The notes: generated by a model from the sequence alone, not told the origin. Counted from the stretch's first letter, positions 53,887-63,263 are shown. The stretch is 64,000 bases of DNA from Variovorax sp. (GCA_025352265.1 JANXTS010000011.1:36402-100401); one strand, 5' to 3'. Made by a program: numbers and translations.

Positions 53887-55235
53887 CGTTCCGCGGTCTC
53901 CAGGAACAGGAACTCGGCAATCAGCTGGTCACCGCCCTTGTTGGTGGAGAGCGCCTCGCGCAGATTGAGCAGATACGCCGATGCCAGTTCAAATGGAGGG
54001 CGGTCCGGCGTGTCGGGGAACGGAGAGGGTGAGGTCAGCGCGACCACCATCACCGTGCCGAAGGGCGGGCTCACCAGCCAGCTCGAGGGGATGTCCTTGC
54101 CGAACACCAGGCGTTGCCCGGCGACGAAACGCGTCGGCTCGCCAGCGCCGCTCAGATGCTGCACCGCGCCGTCGACCGTGTAGTAGTCGACCCTTACGTT
54201 GCCCTCGTAGTGGGGCGCGGTGACTTCGATGCGCACGGCATCGCCCTCGCGCAGCCGGCCATCCTGTGCCGATGGCGCCGTCACTTTGAGGTCGAACGTC
54301 TTGTCGCGATTGCGGGTCTGGTATGGCTTCAAGATGGCGACGACCTCGCAATGCGGCCACACGCGCAGCCGCAAGTCGAAGGTCGCGGACGACATGCCGG
54401 GCATGGCGCGTACCTCGCGTTCGACGCGCGTGACATCGTTGGCCAGCGGAACGAAGCCGCTGATGTGCAGCGCGCTGAAGGCACCGACGGCGCCCGTCAC
54501 GCCCCAGCTTGCTTGCAGGTCGGCGCACGCATAGCTGCGAAGTTGCTGATCGAGCTGCTGTTCGGCGCTGGCCGCGGTTTGTCGCGGTCCGGCCAGCAGC
54601 AGCCACGTCAGGGCCGTCAGTGGAACGAGCACCGCACCGGCGACGATCGCACGCAGGAGCGCACGCTCGCGCCGTTCAGGGTCGCGCGGCGGCACTGTGC
54701 GGAGCTGGGCGTAGGGTTGCGGCGTGATTTGGTCTTTTGCGAGCGTGGCGAGGGCCACCGGCATCACCGGTAACTGGCGACCATGCAGCTCTTTGAGCTT
54801 GCCGAGTTCACCGCCGTCGTCGGATTCGAAGTAGTACTGGCCAGTGAAGCCGTTGGCCAGCGCGTACCAATACACCTCGCGCACCGCGTCGTCGCCCGCT
54901 TGCAGGCCCGATAGGTGGTGAAAGAACTCGCTGTGCGCGTTGCTCGAATTGAAGAGTTGCGCCTGCAACGGGGAGGCGGCGTCGGTCCAGCGGCGCTGCC
55001 GGGCGAAGATCTCGTCGAGCCACGCGATCGTCGCGAAGGCAGCCGATTCGATCTGCGCGGGCGGGGTGCAATCTGCCGTGGCTGCCAGACGCGCATCTAC
55101 GAGCAGCTTGCGTGCTTGCGCCTGTGCGTCGGCGCGAGTGGTCGGCCCGGTAACGCCGGGGCGTAGGGGATCGAAAGCGTCGATCGCCAGGCCGTAGGAG
55201 AAAAGGGCGGAGAACTTGTCGAGCAGGTGCGCCAT
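53883..55235 (-). CDS. Second DotU/TssL-like protein with DUF4384-like C-terminus
   Basis: 450 residues from ATG 55235, chosen because the DotU-like domain starts at once (AHLLDKFSALFSYGLAIDAF); the frame opens at 55301. Residues ~40-200 match DotU (DARLAATADCTPPAQIESAAF, TIAWLDEIFARQRRW, YYFESDDGGELGKLKEL). A transmembrane helix is near 222-242. The C-terminal part (about 330-430) has GDAVRIEVTAPHYEGNVRVD and SSWLVSPPFGTVMVVALTS, resembling DUF4384 rather than OmpA. It is coupled (ATGA) to the TssM-like gene, forming a second, unusual TssL/TssM pair. Confidence 0.75.
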   Translation of the reverse strand: MAHLLDKFSALFSYGLAIDAFDPLRPGVTGPTTRADAQAQARKLLVDARLAATADCTPPAQIESAAFATIAWLDEIFARQRRWTDAASPLQAQLFNSSNAHSEFFHHLSGLQAGDDAVREVYWYALANGFTGQYYFESDDGGELGKLKELHGRQLPVMPVALATLAKDQITPQPYAQLRTVPPRDPERRERALLRAIVAGAVLVPLTALTWLLLAGPRQTAASAEQQLDQQLRSYACADLQASWGVTGAVGAFSALHISGFVPLANDVTRVEREVRAMPGMSSATFDLRLRVWPHCEVVAILKPYQTRNRDKTFDLKVTAPSAQDGRLREGDAVRIEVTAPHYEGNVRVDYYTVDGAVQHLSGAGEPTRFVAGQRLVFGKDIPSSWLVSPPFGTVMVVALTSPSPFPDTPDRPPFELASAYLLNLREALSTNKGGDQLIAEFLFLETAER

Positions 55236-55305
55236 CGATTGCCCATGTCTCGTGCCTCGGGTGGTGACACGATTCTTTCGAGCCCTGTCGCGTTGCACCA
55301 TATCC

Positions 55306-55355
55306 CGGGCGGACTATGCCGTCCGCTCGGCGCACGCAGCTTGCTGCGCACGCCG
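55306..55355. promoter_or_regulatory. Two tandem palindromes in the tssL2-response regulator divergent gap
   Basis: GCGGAC-tatgcc-GTCCGC is followed at once by CGGCGcaCGCAGC (55328-55340) and GCTGCGcaCGCCG (55343-55355). They lie in the 167 bp between two divergent genes and could be an operator for the adjacent LuxR-type regulator or mRNA hairpins. Confidence 0.4.
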
Positions 55356-55402
55356 AAGGCCGCTATCTTCAAGACTGGTAAATAAAAAGAGCGGAACAAT
55401 TC

Positions 55403-56077
55403 ATGAAAATCCTGATCGCCGACGACCACCGTCTCGTCATCGAGGCGGTCAAGGGCAAGTTGGCGGAGCTCGAGCCGGGCATCGAATTCGTGCTGGCGAT
55501 GAGCGTCGACCAGTTGTTCGCGGGCGCGTCGGACGACCTCGACCTGGCCGTGATCGACCTCAACATGCCCGGCGCCGACGGTCATGCGCACATCGTCGAA
55601 ATGCGGCGGCGCCATCCAGCGGTGCCGGTGATCGTGTTGTCGGGCTATGAAGACCCGACGATCATGCGCACCGCGCTCGCGCACGGCGTGCTCGGCTTTA
55701 TTCCGAAGGCGTATTCACCCGAGGTGATGTTGTCGGCGGTACGGCTGGTGTTGGCCGGTGGCGTCTATGTGCCGCCGATGATGCTGTCGGCCCTGCCGCC
55801 GGGCATCGTGGCGGGCTTGTCGGCCGCAGAGGCGGTCGCGCGTACGGCCACGCCAGCTGCGGCGCACACACTTGACCATCTGCGTAACGTGCTGACCGAG
55901 CGGCAGGTCGAAGTGCTCCAACTGCTGTCGCAGGGCAAGCCCAACAAGCTGATCGGGCGCGCGCTCGGCATCAGCGAAGGCACGGTAAAGATTCATCTGG
56001 CCGCGATCTTTCGAGCGCTGAACGTTCGCAATCGGACCGAAGCGGTCGTTGCTGCGCAGACGTTGACCGAGGCCTGA
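55403..56077 (+). CDS. LuxR/NarL-type response regulator
   Basis: 224 residues. Receiver domain (about 1-120) has acidic pair DDH at 7-9, phosphoacceptor D52 in VIDLNMPG and the KA motif near 102. A linker leads to a LuxR-type helix-turn-helix (about 155-220): LTERQVEVLQLLSQGKPNKLIGRALGISEGTVKIH (in parts). No kinase gene is adjacent; the hybrid kinases at 4-9 kb are candidate partners by family habit. Position next to tssL2 suggests control of the T6SS locus. Confidence 0.88.
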   Translation: MKILIADDHRLVIEAVKGKLAELEPGIEFVLAMSVDQLFAGASDDLDLAVIDLNMPGADGHAHIVEMRRRHPAVPVIVLSGYEDPTIMRTALAHGVLGFIPKAYSPEVMLSAVRLVLAGGVYVPPMMLSALPPGIVAGLSAAEAVARTATPAAAHTLDHLRNVLTERQVEVLQLLSQGKPNKLIGRALGISEGTVKIHLAAIFRALNVRNRTEAVVAAQTLTEA

Positions 56078-56091
56078 GTCTTCAGGCGCCC

Positions 56092-56718
56092 CTACTGGCG
56101 CTCTGGGCTTGCACGGCCGAGCAGCGCGTCCTTGAGGCGGTAATCCGCTGGCGAGGGGCCGAGCCAAATGCGCAACAGCGCGTTGAAGAACGCCACCTCC
56201 TTGATCGGATCGCCCTGCACTGCACCCCTGACCGTAGTGATGGTGCCCGTGCCTGGAATCCAGTCGATGGTGAAGGTATCGCCGGTCTTCAGCGTCTTTT
56301 GGTCGGCGAACATCTGGCCCATGCGAAGCAGGCCGGGAATGAGTTGCGAGAACTCAGCGCGTGGTGAGTTGTCTTCGACACCGCGAGTAAAAAGCTTGCC
56401 GAGCTCGTTGGCGTCGATGTCGCGCAGCATCGTGATGGTCACGCGCTTGGAGCCGGTGGCAGCCAGCACTTCCTCTGGCGTGCCAGCCTTCTTGCCAAGA
56501 TACAGGCCGGCGGTGTAGACCTTGAAGATCGCCTTGAAGCGAATGCCTGCGCCGTTGAGTTGCAGGGTCGAATCCTTCAGGCTGATGCTGTCTTCCAGCT
56601 TGACGCCAGAGATATCGACGGTGGCCGCGATGGCGGTGCCGGTCGATGTGATGGCTACGGTGCTAACGATGGCGGCCGTCAACGTCAATGCGACACGATG
56701 GCGAAAGCATGGGTTCAT
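56092..56718 (-). CDS. Chalcone-isomerase-like periplasmic protein
   Basis: 208 residues, GGAGG upstream of ATG 56718. It has a signal peptide (hydrophobic LTLTAAIVSTVAITSTGTAIA). The domain pattern AGIRFKAIFKVYTAGLYLGKK, VTITMLRDIDANEL and GDTFTIDWIPGTGT with FFNALLRIWLGPSPAD matches the bacterial chalcone-isomerase-like family (Chalcone_3 type). These proteins generally lack flavonoid activity and may bind fatty acids or lipids. It stands alone, convergent with the response regulator gene and divergent from the trp operon. Confidence 0.82.
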   Translation of the reverse strand: MNPCFRHRVALTLTAAIVSTVAITSTGTAIAATVDISGVKLEDSISLKDSTLQLNGAGIRFKAIFKVYTAGLYLGKKAGTPEEVLAATGSKRVTITMLRDIDANELGKLFTRGVEDNSPRAEFSQLIPGLLRMGQMFADQKTLKTGDTFTIDWIPGTGTITTVRGAVQGDPIKEVAFFNALLRIWLGPSPADYRLKDALLGRASPERQ

Positions 56719-56838
56719 TCGAGTCCTCCCTCTTCATCCAAGCGCGGATGTTATTTTGTGTAAGCGTATTTTCTGTCGGTCTTGCGCGGCCGGCGTACGT
56801 ATAAGCCCGCTCATGCAAAAGTACGACATGCCGGCGGT

Positions 56839-56866
56839 TTGCAGCGCGAAAGGCCGCTGCTAAACT
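56839..56866 (+). promoter_or_regulatory. Putative trp operon promoter
   Basis: -35 TTGCAG (56839-56844), 16-bp spacer, -10 TAAACT (56861-56866). Transcription would start near 56873, two bases before the leader-peptide ATG, so the leader mRNA would be nearly leaderless. Confidence 0.4.
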
Positions 56867-56874
56867 CGCGCCAC

Positions 56875-56955
56875 ATGTTCGTTCATCACATCATTCAGAC
56901 AGGGCAGGGCCGTCGGGGAGCCTGGCTCTGGCGTCGCCCACACGACGCCACCTGA
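56875..56955 (+). CDS. trpL: trp leader peptide
   Basis: A 26-codon ORF (ATG 56875, TGA 56953-56955) whose product contains GAWLWRR, that is two Trp codons (56923-56925 and 56929-56931) separated by one Leu, 129 bp before trpE. No Shine-Dalgarno sequence precedes it, consistent with near-leaderless initiation if the promoter call is right. The Trp codons sit at the base of a hairpin, as expected for a ribosome-mediated attenuator. It is too short to appear in routine gene calls. Confidence 0.65.
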   Translation: MFVHHIIQTGQGRRGAWLWRRPHDAT

Positions 56956-56985
56956 TCGATCGGCCCGGCAGCTGCCGGGCACCCC
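56915..56985 (+). promoter_or_regulatory. trp attenuator (mutually exclusive stem-loops)
   Basis: Hairpin 1: TGGCGTCG-cccaca-CGACGCCA (56929-56950), beginning at the second Trp codon. Hairpin 2: GCCCGGCAGCTGCCGGGC (56963-56980), a perfect palindrome. Alternative pairing: GGGGAGCCTGGC (56915-56926) with GCCGGGCACCCC (56974-56985), 10 of 12 positions, which would exclude hairpin 2. This is the logic of a Trp-codon switch. Hairpin 2 has no U-run after it, so termination may be Rho-assisted. Confidence 0.5.
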
Positions 56986-57084
56986 TTCACCCGAAACGCA
57001 CGCTACGCACTCGGGCCAGCCCCTTGAATACTGATTTGCCGAAATCGACCGACGACGCGTCGTGAGGCAACGGAGAACGAACCT

Positions 57085-58587
57085 GTGATCACCGAACTCG
57101 AATTCAAAAGCCTCAGCGCGCAGGGCTACAACCGCATTCCGTTGATGGTCGAAGCCTTTGCCGACCTCGAAACCCCGCTTTCGCTCTACCTGAAGCTCGC
57201 AAATACCAAAGACGGCGGAAAGTACAGCTTTTTGCTCGAATCCGTGGTGGGCGGCGAGCGCTTCGGGCGCTACAGCTTCATCGGCCTGCCGGCGCGCACG
57301 TTGATCCGGGCCAGTGGCTTCGGTGCCGCCGCGCGCACGGAAGTCGTGACGGACGGGCAAGTCGTCGAAACCGCCGAAGGCAATCCGCTGGACTTCATCG
57401 CGGCATATCAAAAGCGCTTCAAGGTCGCCTTGCGGCCGGGGCTGCCGCGGTTTTGCGGCGGGCTGGCCGGTTACTTCGGGTACGACACGGTGCGCCACAT
57501 CGAGAAGAAACTCGAAGCCTGCTGCCCGCCCGACACGCTCGGTTGCCCCGACATCATGTTGCTGCAGTGCGAAGAGTTGGCCGTGATCGACAACCTTTCG
57601 GGCAAGCTCTATCTGATCGTCTACGCCGACCCGACGCAGCCCGAGGCGTACGCCAACGCCAAGCGCCGCCTGCGCGAGTTGCGCGACCAGTTGAAGTATT
57701 CGGTCAGCGCGCCGCAGGTGAAGCCCACGCAAGCGCATCCCGCCGAGCGATCGTTCGCCAAGGCCGACTACCTTGCGGCCGTCGAGCGCGCCAAGGAAAT
57801 GATTGCTGGCGGCGATTTCATGCAGGTGCAGATCGGCCAGCGCATCAGCAAGCGCTACACCGAATCCCCGTTGTCGCTTTACCGGGCGTTGCGCTCGATG
57901 AATCCCTCGCCTTACATGTTCTATTACCACCTGGGCGATTTCCACGTGGTCGCGGCATCGCCGGAAATCCTGGTTCGGCAAGAGAACATGCCGAACGGCG
58001 AGCAGAAAGTGACGATTCGGCCGCTGGCGGGCACGCGTCCGCGTGGCGCATCGGCCGAGCTCGACAAGGCCGCCGAAGTCGAGCTTATCAACGACCCGAA
58101 GGAGCGTGCCGAGCATGTGATGCTGATCGATCTGGCGCGCAACGACATCGGCCGCATCGCGAAAATCGGCACGGTCAAGGTGACCGAGGCCTTTGCGGTC
58201 GAGCGCTATAGCCATGTGATGCACATCGTGAGCAATGTCGAAGGCACCTTGAAAGACGGCATGACCGCCATCGACGTGCTGAAGGCGACCTTTCCGGCCG
58301 GTACCTTGACCGGTGCGCCCAAGGTGCACGCAATGGAAGTCATCGACCAGCTGGAGCCAGTCAAGCGCGGCATCTATGGCGGTGCCTGCGGCTACATCAG
58401 CTATGCGGGCGACATGGACGTGGCCATCACCATCCGCACCGGCATCATCAAGAATCAGGTGCTGCACGTGCAGGCGGCGGCGGGTGTCGTCGCCGACTCC
58501 GTGCCTGAGCTGGAATGGAAAGAAACCGAAGCCAAGGCGCGTGCGTTGTTGCGTGCGGCTGAACTGGTGGAAGAGGGATTGGAATGA
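57085..58587 (+). CDS. trpE: Anthranilate synthase component I
   Basis: 500 residues from GTG 57085 with GGAG about nine bases upstream. Full TrpE: N-terminal FKSLSAQGYNRIPL with the Trp-binding LLES motif, then the chorismate-binding catalytic part (VRPLAGTRPRG-type IRPLAGTRPRG, DLARNDIGR, PAGTLTGAPKV, GGACGYISYAGDMD). It converts chorismate with TrpG-supplied ammonia to anthranilate. Feedback inhibition by Trp is expected from the LLES site. It overlaps the GxxExxY gene by 4 bp. Confidence 0.96.
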   Translation: MITELEFKSLSAQGYNRIPLMVEAFADLETPLSLYLKLANTKDGGKYSFLLESVVGGERFGRYSFIGLPARTLIRASGFGAAARTEVVTDGQVVETAEGNPLDFIAAYQKRFKVALRPGLPRFCGGLAGYFGYDTVRHIEKKLEACCPPDTLGCPDIMLLQCEELAVIDNLSGKLYLIVYADPTQPEAYANAKRRLRELRDQLKYSVSAPQVKPTQAHPAERSFAKADYLAAVERAKEMIAGGDFMQVQIGQRISKRYTESPLSLYRALRSMNPSPYMFYYHLGDFHVVAASPEILVRQENMPNGEQKVTIRPLAGTRPRGASAELDKAAEVELINDPKERAEHVMLIDLARNDIGRIAKIGTVKVTEAFAVERYSHVMHIVSNVEGTLKDGMTAIDVLKATFPAGTLTGAPKVHAMEVIDQLEPVKRGIYGGACGYISYAGDMDVAITIRTGIIKNQVLHVQAAAGVVADSVPELEWKETEAKARALLRAAELVEEGLE

Positions 58588-58982
58588 GCGCCGTGGAATT
58601 ACAAAACGTACAGAACGACTTCTCGCACGAGATCATCGGCGCCGCCGTCGAGGTGCAGCGCGTGCTTGGTACCGGGTTGCTTGAAACCGCCTACGCGGCT
58701 GCGCTCGAAATCGAGCTCGCCGAGCGCGAGATCGGGTTCATTCGCAATGTCCCGTTCGGTGCGATGTACAAGGGCCGGCCGCTCGGCGACGTGTACCGTG
58801 CCGGCTTCGTGGTGGAGCAATCGGTCGTCGTCGAACTGAAGGCGGCCGAGCTGCTGACCGACCTGCACCGCGCGCAGGTCATGGCGGCGCTGCGCTTGTC
58901 GGGGCTGAAGCTGGCGTTGTTGATTAATTTCAATGTGTTCCCTGTTGTCAAGGGCGTCCACAGGATCGTCGGCAAGCCATGA
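58584..58982 (+). CDS. GxxExxY family protein inside the trp operon
   Basis: 132 residues. It carries the family signature [13 protein letters not shown] near residue 29 and the conserved [36 protein letters not shown] region (read in parts), with the PD-(D/E)xK-like ELK motif. Function of this family is unknown. It is joined to trpE and to trpG by ATGA overlaps on both sides, so it is fully embedded and translationally coupled. Nothing in it suggests tryptophan synthesis; it is probably a passenger. Confidence 0.85.
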   Translation: MSAVELQNVQNDFSHEIIGAAVEVQRVLGTGLLETAYAAALEIELAEREIGFIRNVPFGAMYKGRPLGDVYRAGFVVEQSVVVELKAAELLTDLHRAQVMAALRLSGLKLALLINFNVFPVVKGVHRIVGKP

Positions 58983-59587
58983 CGCAAGCCATGAAACAGG
59001 CCGTGAAGGTCCTGATGATCGATAACTACGATTCCTTTACCTACAACATCGTCCAGTACCTGGGTGAGCTGGGGGCCGAGGTCGAAGTGGTGCGCAACGA
59101 CGAGATCACGGTGGCGCAGATCGGCGAGCGCATCGCGGCCGGTATCACGCGGCTGATGGTGTCGCCGGGGCCTTGTTCACCGGCCGAAGCTGGCGTGTCG
59201 GTGGCGACTATCGAGGCTTTCGCGGGCAGGTTGCCGATTCTGGGCGTGTGCCTCGGGCATCAGGCCATCGGCGCGGCTTTCGGCGGCAAGATCATTCGCG
59301 CGCAGCAGTTGATGCACGGCAAGACAAGCGAGATCACGACCACGCGTGAGGGCGTCTTCGCCGGCCTGCCGGAGAAGTTCACAGTAAATCGCTATCACTC
59401 GCTGGCCATCGATCGCGGCAGTTGCCCGGCCGATCTGGCAGTCACCGCCTGGACCGAGGACGGCGAAATCATGGCTGTGCGCCACACCGCCTTTGCGCAC
59501 GACGTCCGTATCGAAGGCGTCCAATTCCATCCTGAATCGATCCTTACCGAGCACGGTCACGCCATGCTCAAGAACTTTCTGGAGTAA
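58979..59587 (+). CDS. trpG: Anthranilate synthase component II (glutamine amidotransferase)
   Basis: 202 residues. Class I amidotransferase: [16 protein letters not shown], oxyanion VSPGPCSP, nucleophile Cys in GVCLGHQ, and HPES near the C-terminus with the catalytic His/Glu. It provides ammonia to TrpE and may also serve p-aminobenzoate synthesis. It overlaps the GxxExxY gene by 4 bp; the next gene begins 5 bp after its stop. Confidence 0.95.
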   Translation: MTQAMKQAVKVLMIDNYDSFTYNIVQYLGELGAEVEVVRNDEITVAQIGERIAAGITRLMVSPGPCSPAEAGVSVATIEAFAGRLPILGVCLGHQAIGAAFGGKIIRAQQLMHGKTSEITTTREGVFAGLPEKFTVNRYHSLAIDRGSCPADLAVTAWTEDGEIMAVRHTAFAHDVRIEGVQFHPESILTEHGHAMLKNFLE

Positions 59588-59592
59588 GTGCC

Positions 59593-60645
59593 TTGACCGC
59601 TTTGAAAATCGTCGACCTGCGCAGCGACACCGTCACCCAACCGACCGCGGCCATGCGTGTCGCCATGGCTGCCGCACCTCTGGGCGACGACGTGTTCGGA
59701 ACCGATCCCAGCGTGAATGCGTTGCAGCAGAAAATTGCCGACATGCTCGGCTTCGAGGCGGCGCTGTTCGTGCCGACCGGTACCCAGAGCAACCTTTGTG
59801 CGATCCTGTCGCATTGCGGTCGCGGCGACGAATACATCGTCGGCCAGCAGGCGCATGCGTATCGCTGGGAAGGCGGCGGCGCCGCAGTGTTCGGCAGCGT
59901 GCAGCCGCAGCCACTCGATCACGCGAACGACGGCACCTTGCCGATCGCGGCGATCGAGGCCGCTATCAAGCCCGACGATGCGCATTTCGCACGCACCAAG
60001 TTGCTGGCGCTCGAAAACACGCTGGGCGGCAAGCTCTTGCCGTTCGCCTATGTGCAGGCCGCAACGGACCTGGCCAAAGCCAAAGGTTTGCAGCGACACC
60101 TCGACGGCGCTCGGCTCTTCAATGCGGCGGTGGCGCAGTCCGCGACGACAGGCAACGATGCGCGCACTGAAGCGAGCCGCATCGCTGGCTGCTTCGACAG
60201 CGCGTCGGTGTGCTTCAGCAAGGGGCTCGGCGCGCCGATCGGCTCTGCCCTGTGCGGTTCGCGCGAGTTCATCGCGCGGGCGCACCGTATTCGCAAGATG
60301 GCCGGCGGCGGAATGCGGCAATCCGGCCTGCTGGCAGCAGCCGCAACGCATGCGCTCGACCATCACATCGATCGGCTGGCGGACGACCATGCAATGGCAA
60401 AGCGGCTCGCTGCGGGTCTCGCCGACATCGACGGCCTCAACGTGGAGTCGCCGCAGACCAACATCGTCTTCATCGACCTCACGGGTGCTGCGAAGGCGCG
60501 CTCTGCCGAGTTGCTTGCCAGCCTGAATGCGCAAGGCATTCTGGCCACAGGGCTCTATCGGCTGCGCTTCGTGACGCACCTCGATGTCGACGCGGCCGGA
60601 GTCGATCGTGCGGTGTCGGCCGTCCGCGGCTTTTTCAACGCTTGA
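59593..60645 (+). CDS. ltaE: Low-specificity L-threonine aldolase
   Basis: 350 residues from TTG 59593 (GGAG about ten bases upstream, inside the end of trpG). PLP fold-type [33 protein letters not shown]-type [14 protein letters not shown] and the PLP-lysine segment [14 protein letters not shown]. It cleaves threonine/allo-threonine to glycine and acetaldehyde, or acts on phenylserine-like substrates. It sits between trpG and trpD with short spacing, so it is transcribed with the trp genes, although not part of the pathway. Confidence 0.92.
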   Translation: MTALKIVDLRSDTVTQPTAAMRVAMAAAPLGDDVFGTDPSVNALQQKIADMLGFEAALFVPTGTQSNLCAILSHCGRGDEYIVGQQAHAYRWEGGGAAVFGSVQPQPLDHANDGTLPIAAIEAAIKPDDAHFARTKLLALENTLGGKLLPFAYVQAATDLAKAKGLQRHLDGARLFNAAVAQSATTGNDARTEASRIAGCFDSASVCFSKGLGAPIGSALCGSREFIARAHRIRKMAGGGMRQSGLLAAAATHALDHHIDRLADDHAMAKRLAAGLADIDGLNVESPQTNIVFIDLTGAAKARSAELLASLNAQGILATGLYRLRFVTHLDVDAAGVDRAVSAVRGFFNA

Positions 60646-60668
60646 GCCAAGAACACGGGAGACACAAC

Positions 60669-61715
60669 ATGATCACTCCGCAAGAAGCACTGCAACGCAC
60701 CATCGAACACCGCGAGGTGTTTCATGACGAAATGCTGCACATCGTGCGGCTCATCATGAGCGGCGAGTGTTCGCCCGTGATGATGGCCGCGCTCATCACC
60801 GGCCTGCGCGTCAAGAAGGAAACCATCGGCGAGATCACCGCGGCCGCGCAGGTGATGCGCGAGGTGTCGACCAAGGTGCCGGTGAAGGACACGAAGCATC
60901 TGGTCGACATCGTCGGTACCGGCGGTGACGGCTCGCACACCTTCAACATCTCGACCTGCTCGATGTTCGTCGCGGCCGCGGCCGGCGCTAAGGTAAGTAA
61001 GCACGGCGGCCGCAGCGTGTCGAGCAAATCGGGCAGCGCCGATGTGCTGGAGTCACTCGGCGTCAATATCAACTTGAAGCCCGAGCAGATCGCCAAGTGC
61101 ATCGAAGACGTCGGCATTGGTTTCATGTTCGCGCCGAACCATCATCCGGCCATGAAGAACGTTGCCCCGGTGCGCAAGGAGCTCGGCATCAAGACCATCT
61201 TCAACATCCTCGGCCCGCTGACCAATCCGGCCGGTGCGCCCAACATGCTGATGGGCGTGTTCCATGCCGACCTCGTCGGCATCCAGGTGCGCGCGCTGCA
61301 GCGGCTGGGCACCGAGCACGCGTTGGTGGTGTACGGCCGCGACGGCATGGACGAGATTTCACTCGGCGCCTCCACGTTGGTCGGAGAATTGAAAGACGGT
61401 GAAATCCGCGAGTACGAGTTGCATCCGGAAGACTTCGGCTTCTCCATGTCCAGCAATCGCGCTTTGCGAGTTGCGACACCTGATGAATCGAAAGCCATGT
61501 TGTTGAGCGTGCTCGATAACGAACCCGGTCCGGCGCGCGACATCGTCGTGCTGAATGCCGGCGCCGCGCTGTATGCGGCGAACGTCGTCGACTCCGTGCT
61601 GGCTGGCGTCGAGCGCTCGCGTGCGGTGATCGAATCCGGCGCGGCCAAGGCGAAGTTGGCGCAGTTTGTCGCAGCCACGAACATTGCGGCCATCAACACG
61701 GCGGGAGCGCACTGA
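60669..61715 (+). CDS. trpD: Anthranilate phosphoribosyltransferase
   Basis: 348 residues from ATG 60669. Diagnostic motifs: [17 protein letters not shown] (PRPP loop), [20 protein letters not shown] and [10 protein letters not shown]. It transfers phosphoribose to anthranilate. One base separates it from trpC. Confidence 0.96.
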   Translation: MITPQEALQRTIEHREVFHDEMLHIVRLIMSGECSPVMMAALITGLRVKKETIGEITAAAQVMREVSTKVPVKDTKHLVDIVGTGGDGSHTFNISTCSMFVAAAAGAKVSKHGGRSVSSKSGSADVLESLGVNINLKPEQIAKCIEDVGIGFMFAPNHHPAMKNVAPVRKELGIKTIFNILGPLTNPAGAPNMLMGVFHADLVGIQVRALQRLGTEHALVVYGRDGMDEISLGASTLVGELKDGEIREYELHPEDFGFSMSSNRALRVATPDESKAMLLSVLDNEPGPARDIVVLNAGAALYAANVVDSVLAGVERSRAVIESGAAKAKLAQFVAATNIAAINTAGAH

Positions 61716-61716
61716 C

Positions 61717-62529
61717 ATGGCTCCCGACATCTTGAACAAGATCGTTGCGGTCAAGCACGAAGAGGTTGCCGCTGCCAAGCGCCGCACGCCACTCGATCGC
61801 ATTCGCTTCGACGCTGAGAGCCGCGTGCTCACCCGCGATTTTGTCGGCGCCATGCGTAACAAGATCGCGGCCGGCCAGGCGGCAGTGATCGCCGAGGTCA
61901 AAAAGGCGAGCCCCAGCAAGGGCGTGATTCGCGAAGACTTCATTCCGGCCGACATCGCGCAAAGTTATGCCGAGGGCGATGGCACCGAGGGCAGCGTCAG
62001 CGCGGCATGCCTTTCGGTCCTTACCGACAGGCAGTTTTTCAAGGGCGAGATCGACTACCTGAAGCAGGCGCGGGCGTCGTGCGACCTGCCGGTGTTGCGC
62101 AAGGACTTCATGGTCGATGCCTGGCAGATCTACGAGTCACGCGCGATCGGCGCCGACGCCATCCTGCTGATCGCCTCTGTGCTCGACGACATGCAAATGA
62201 AAGACTTCGAAGCGATCGCGACGGGGCTCGGCATGGCGGTGCTGGTGGAAGTGCACGATGCGGTGGAGCTCGATCGTGCTCTCCGGCTCAGGACGCCGCT
62301 CGTCGGCGTCAACAACCGCAATCTGCGCAATTTCGAGGTGTCGATTCAGACCACGATGGATCTGCTGCCTCAACTGCCGGTCGACCGGTTGCTGGTCACC
62401 GAATCCGGTATTGCGACGCGCGACGACGTGGCCGCCTTGCGAGCTGCAGGGGTGCATGCCTTTTTGGTCGGCGAAGCGTTCATGCGCGCCAAAGAGCCAG
62501 GCGAGGCGCTTGCCGATTTGTTTAAGTGA
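61717..62529 (+). CDS. trpC: Indole-3-glycerol phosphate synthase
   Basis: 270 residues. TIM barrel with [39 protein letters not shown] (parts), [14 protein letters not shown] and [10 protein letters not shown]. Monofunctional: no TrpF domain. Around residue 85-100 the usual [14 protein letters not shown] is lengthened to [22 protein letters not shown] (in parts), an apparent 6-7 residue insertion before strand 2. trpF, trpB and trpA are not in the window, so the pathway is split. Confidence 0.95.
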   Translation: MAPDILNKIVAVKHEEVAAAKRRTPLDRIRFDAESRVLTRDFVGAMRNKIAAGQAAVIAEVKKASPSKGVIREDFIPADIAQSYAEGDGTEGSVSAACLSVLTDRQFFKGEIDYLKQARASCDLPVLRKDFMVDAWQIYESRAIGADAILLIASVLDDMQMKDFEAIATGLGMAVLVEVHDAVELDRALRLRTPLVGVNNRNLRNFEVSIQTTMDLLPQLPVDRLLVTESGIATRDDVAALRAAGVHAFLVGEAFMRAKEPGEALADLFK

Positions 62530-63263
62530 GCGGCCTGTCTGTCGACCGATTGACGAGCGCCGATCCGGCAGACTGGCCCGTGGCGGCTGGTTGGCGGCCG
62601 CTTGTCGACACTTTTTTTGCGAGCGCAGCTGGGCAGGACCTCTTGCGCTATTTGCGGGAGCGGCTTGGTGCGGGTGCGGTGGTCTTTCCGCCGCGCCCGC
62701 TTCGCGCGCTCGAACTCACCTCCCCGCAGGACGTGCGCGTGGTCATCCTCGGACAAGACCCCTACCATGGGCAAGGCCAGGCTGAAGGGCTGGCGTTTTC
62801 CGTGGCACCGGGGGTCAGGGTGCCGCCGTCGCTGCGCAACATCTTCAAGGAGATGGAGCGTGATCTCGGTACGCCCCCGCCGCCATTTCCCGAGCCCGGT
62901 GGCAGTCTGGTTCAATGGGCCAAGAATGGCGTGCTGCTACTGAATACCTGCCTGACCGTCGAAGAAACCCAGCCCGCCAGTCATGCGGGTCGCGGGTGGG
63001 AAATCTTGACTGACGCAGTCATTCGTCATGTCGCCGCCGCCGACCATGCTGCGTTGTTCATGCTTTGGGGCGCGCATGCGCAGGGCAAGCGGGCGTTGAT
63101 CGACATGCAGCGCCATAAGGTGCTGACGGCGAACCATCCGTCTCCCTTGTCGGCACTACGTCCGCCACTGCCGTTCATCGGCTGCGGGCATTTCAGTCAA
63201 GCGCGTGCCTGGAGAAATACACAACGTCCCGTGGGCGGCACTGGCACAGGCACGGGGGTCTAA
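62526..63263 (+). CDS. ung: Uracil-DNA glycosylase
   Basis: 245 residues from GTG 62526, which overlaps the trpC stop (GTGA). Family 1 UDG with catalytic water-activating GQDPYHG and the minor-groove loop HPSPLSA, plus [10 protein letters not shown]. It removes uracil from DNA in base-excision repair. A Gly/Thr-repeat tail (GGTGTGTGV) is unusual but harmless. It is the last gene of the trp transcription unit. Confidence 0.95.
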   Translation: MSGLSVDRLTSADPADWPVAAGWRPLVDTFFASAAGQDLLRYLRERLGAGAVVFPPRPLRALELTSPQDVRVVILGQDPYHGQGQAEGLAFSVAPGVRVPPSLRNIFKEMERDLGTPPPPFPEPGGSLVQWAKNGVLLLNTCLTVEETQPASHAGRGWEILTDAVIRHVAAADHAALFMLWGAHAQGKRALIDMQRHKVLTANHPSPLSALRPPLPFIGCGHFSQARAWRNTQRPVGGTGTGTGV

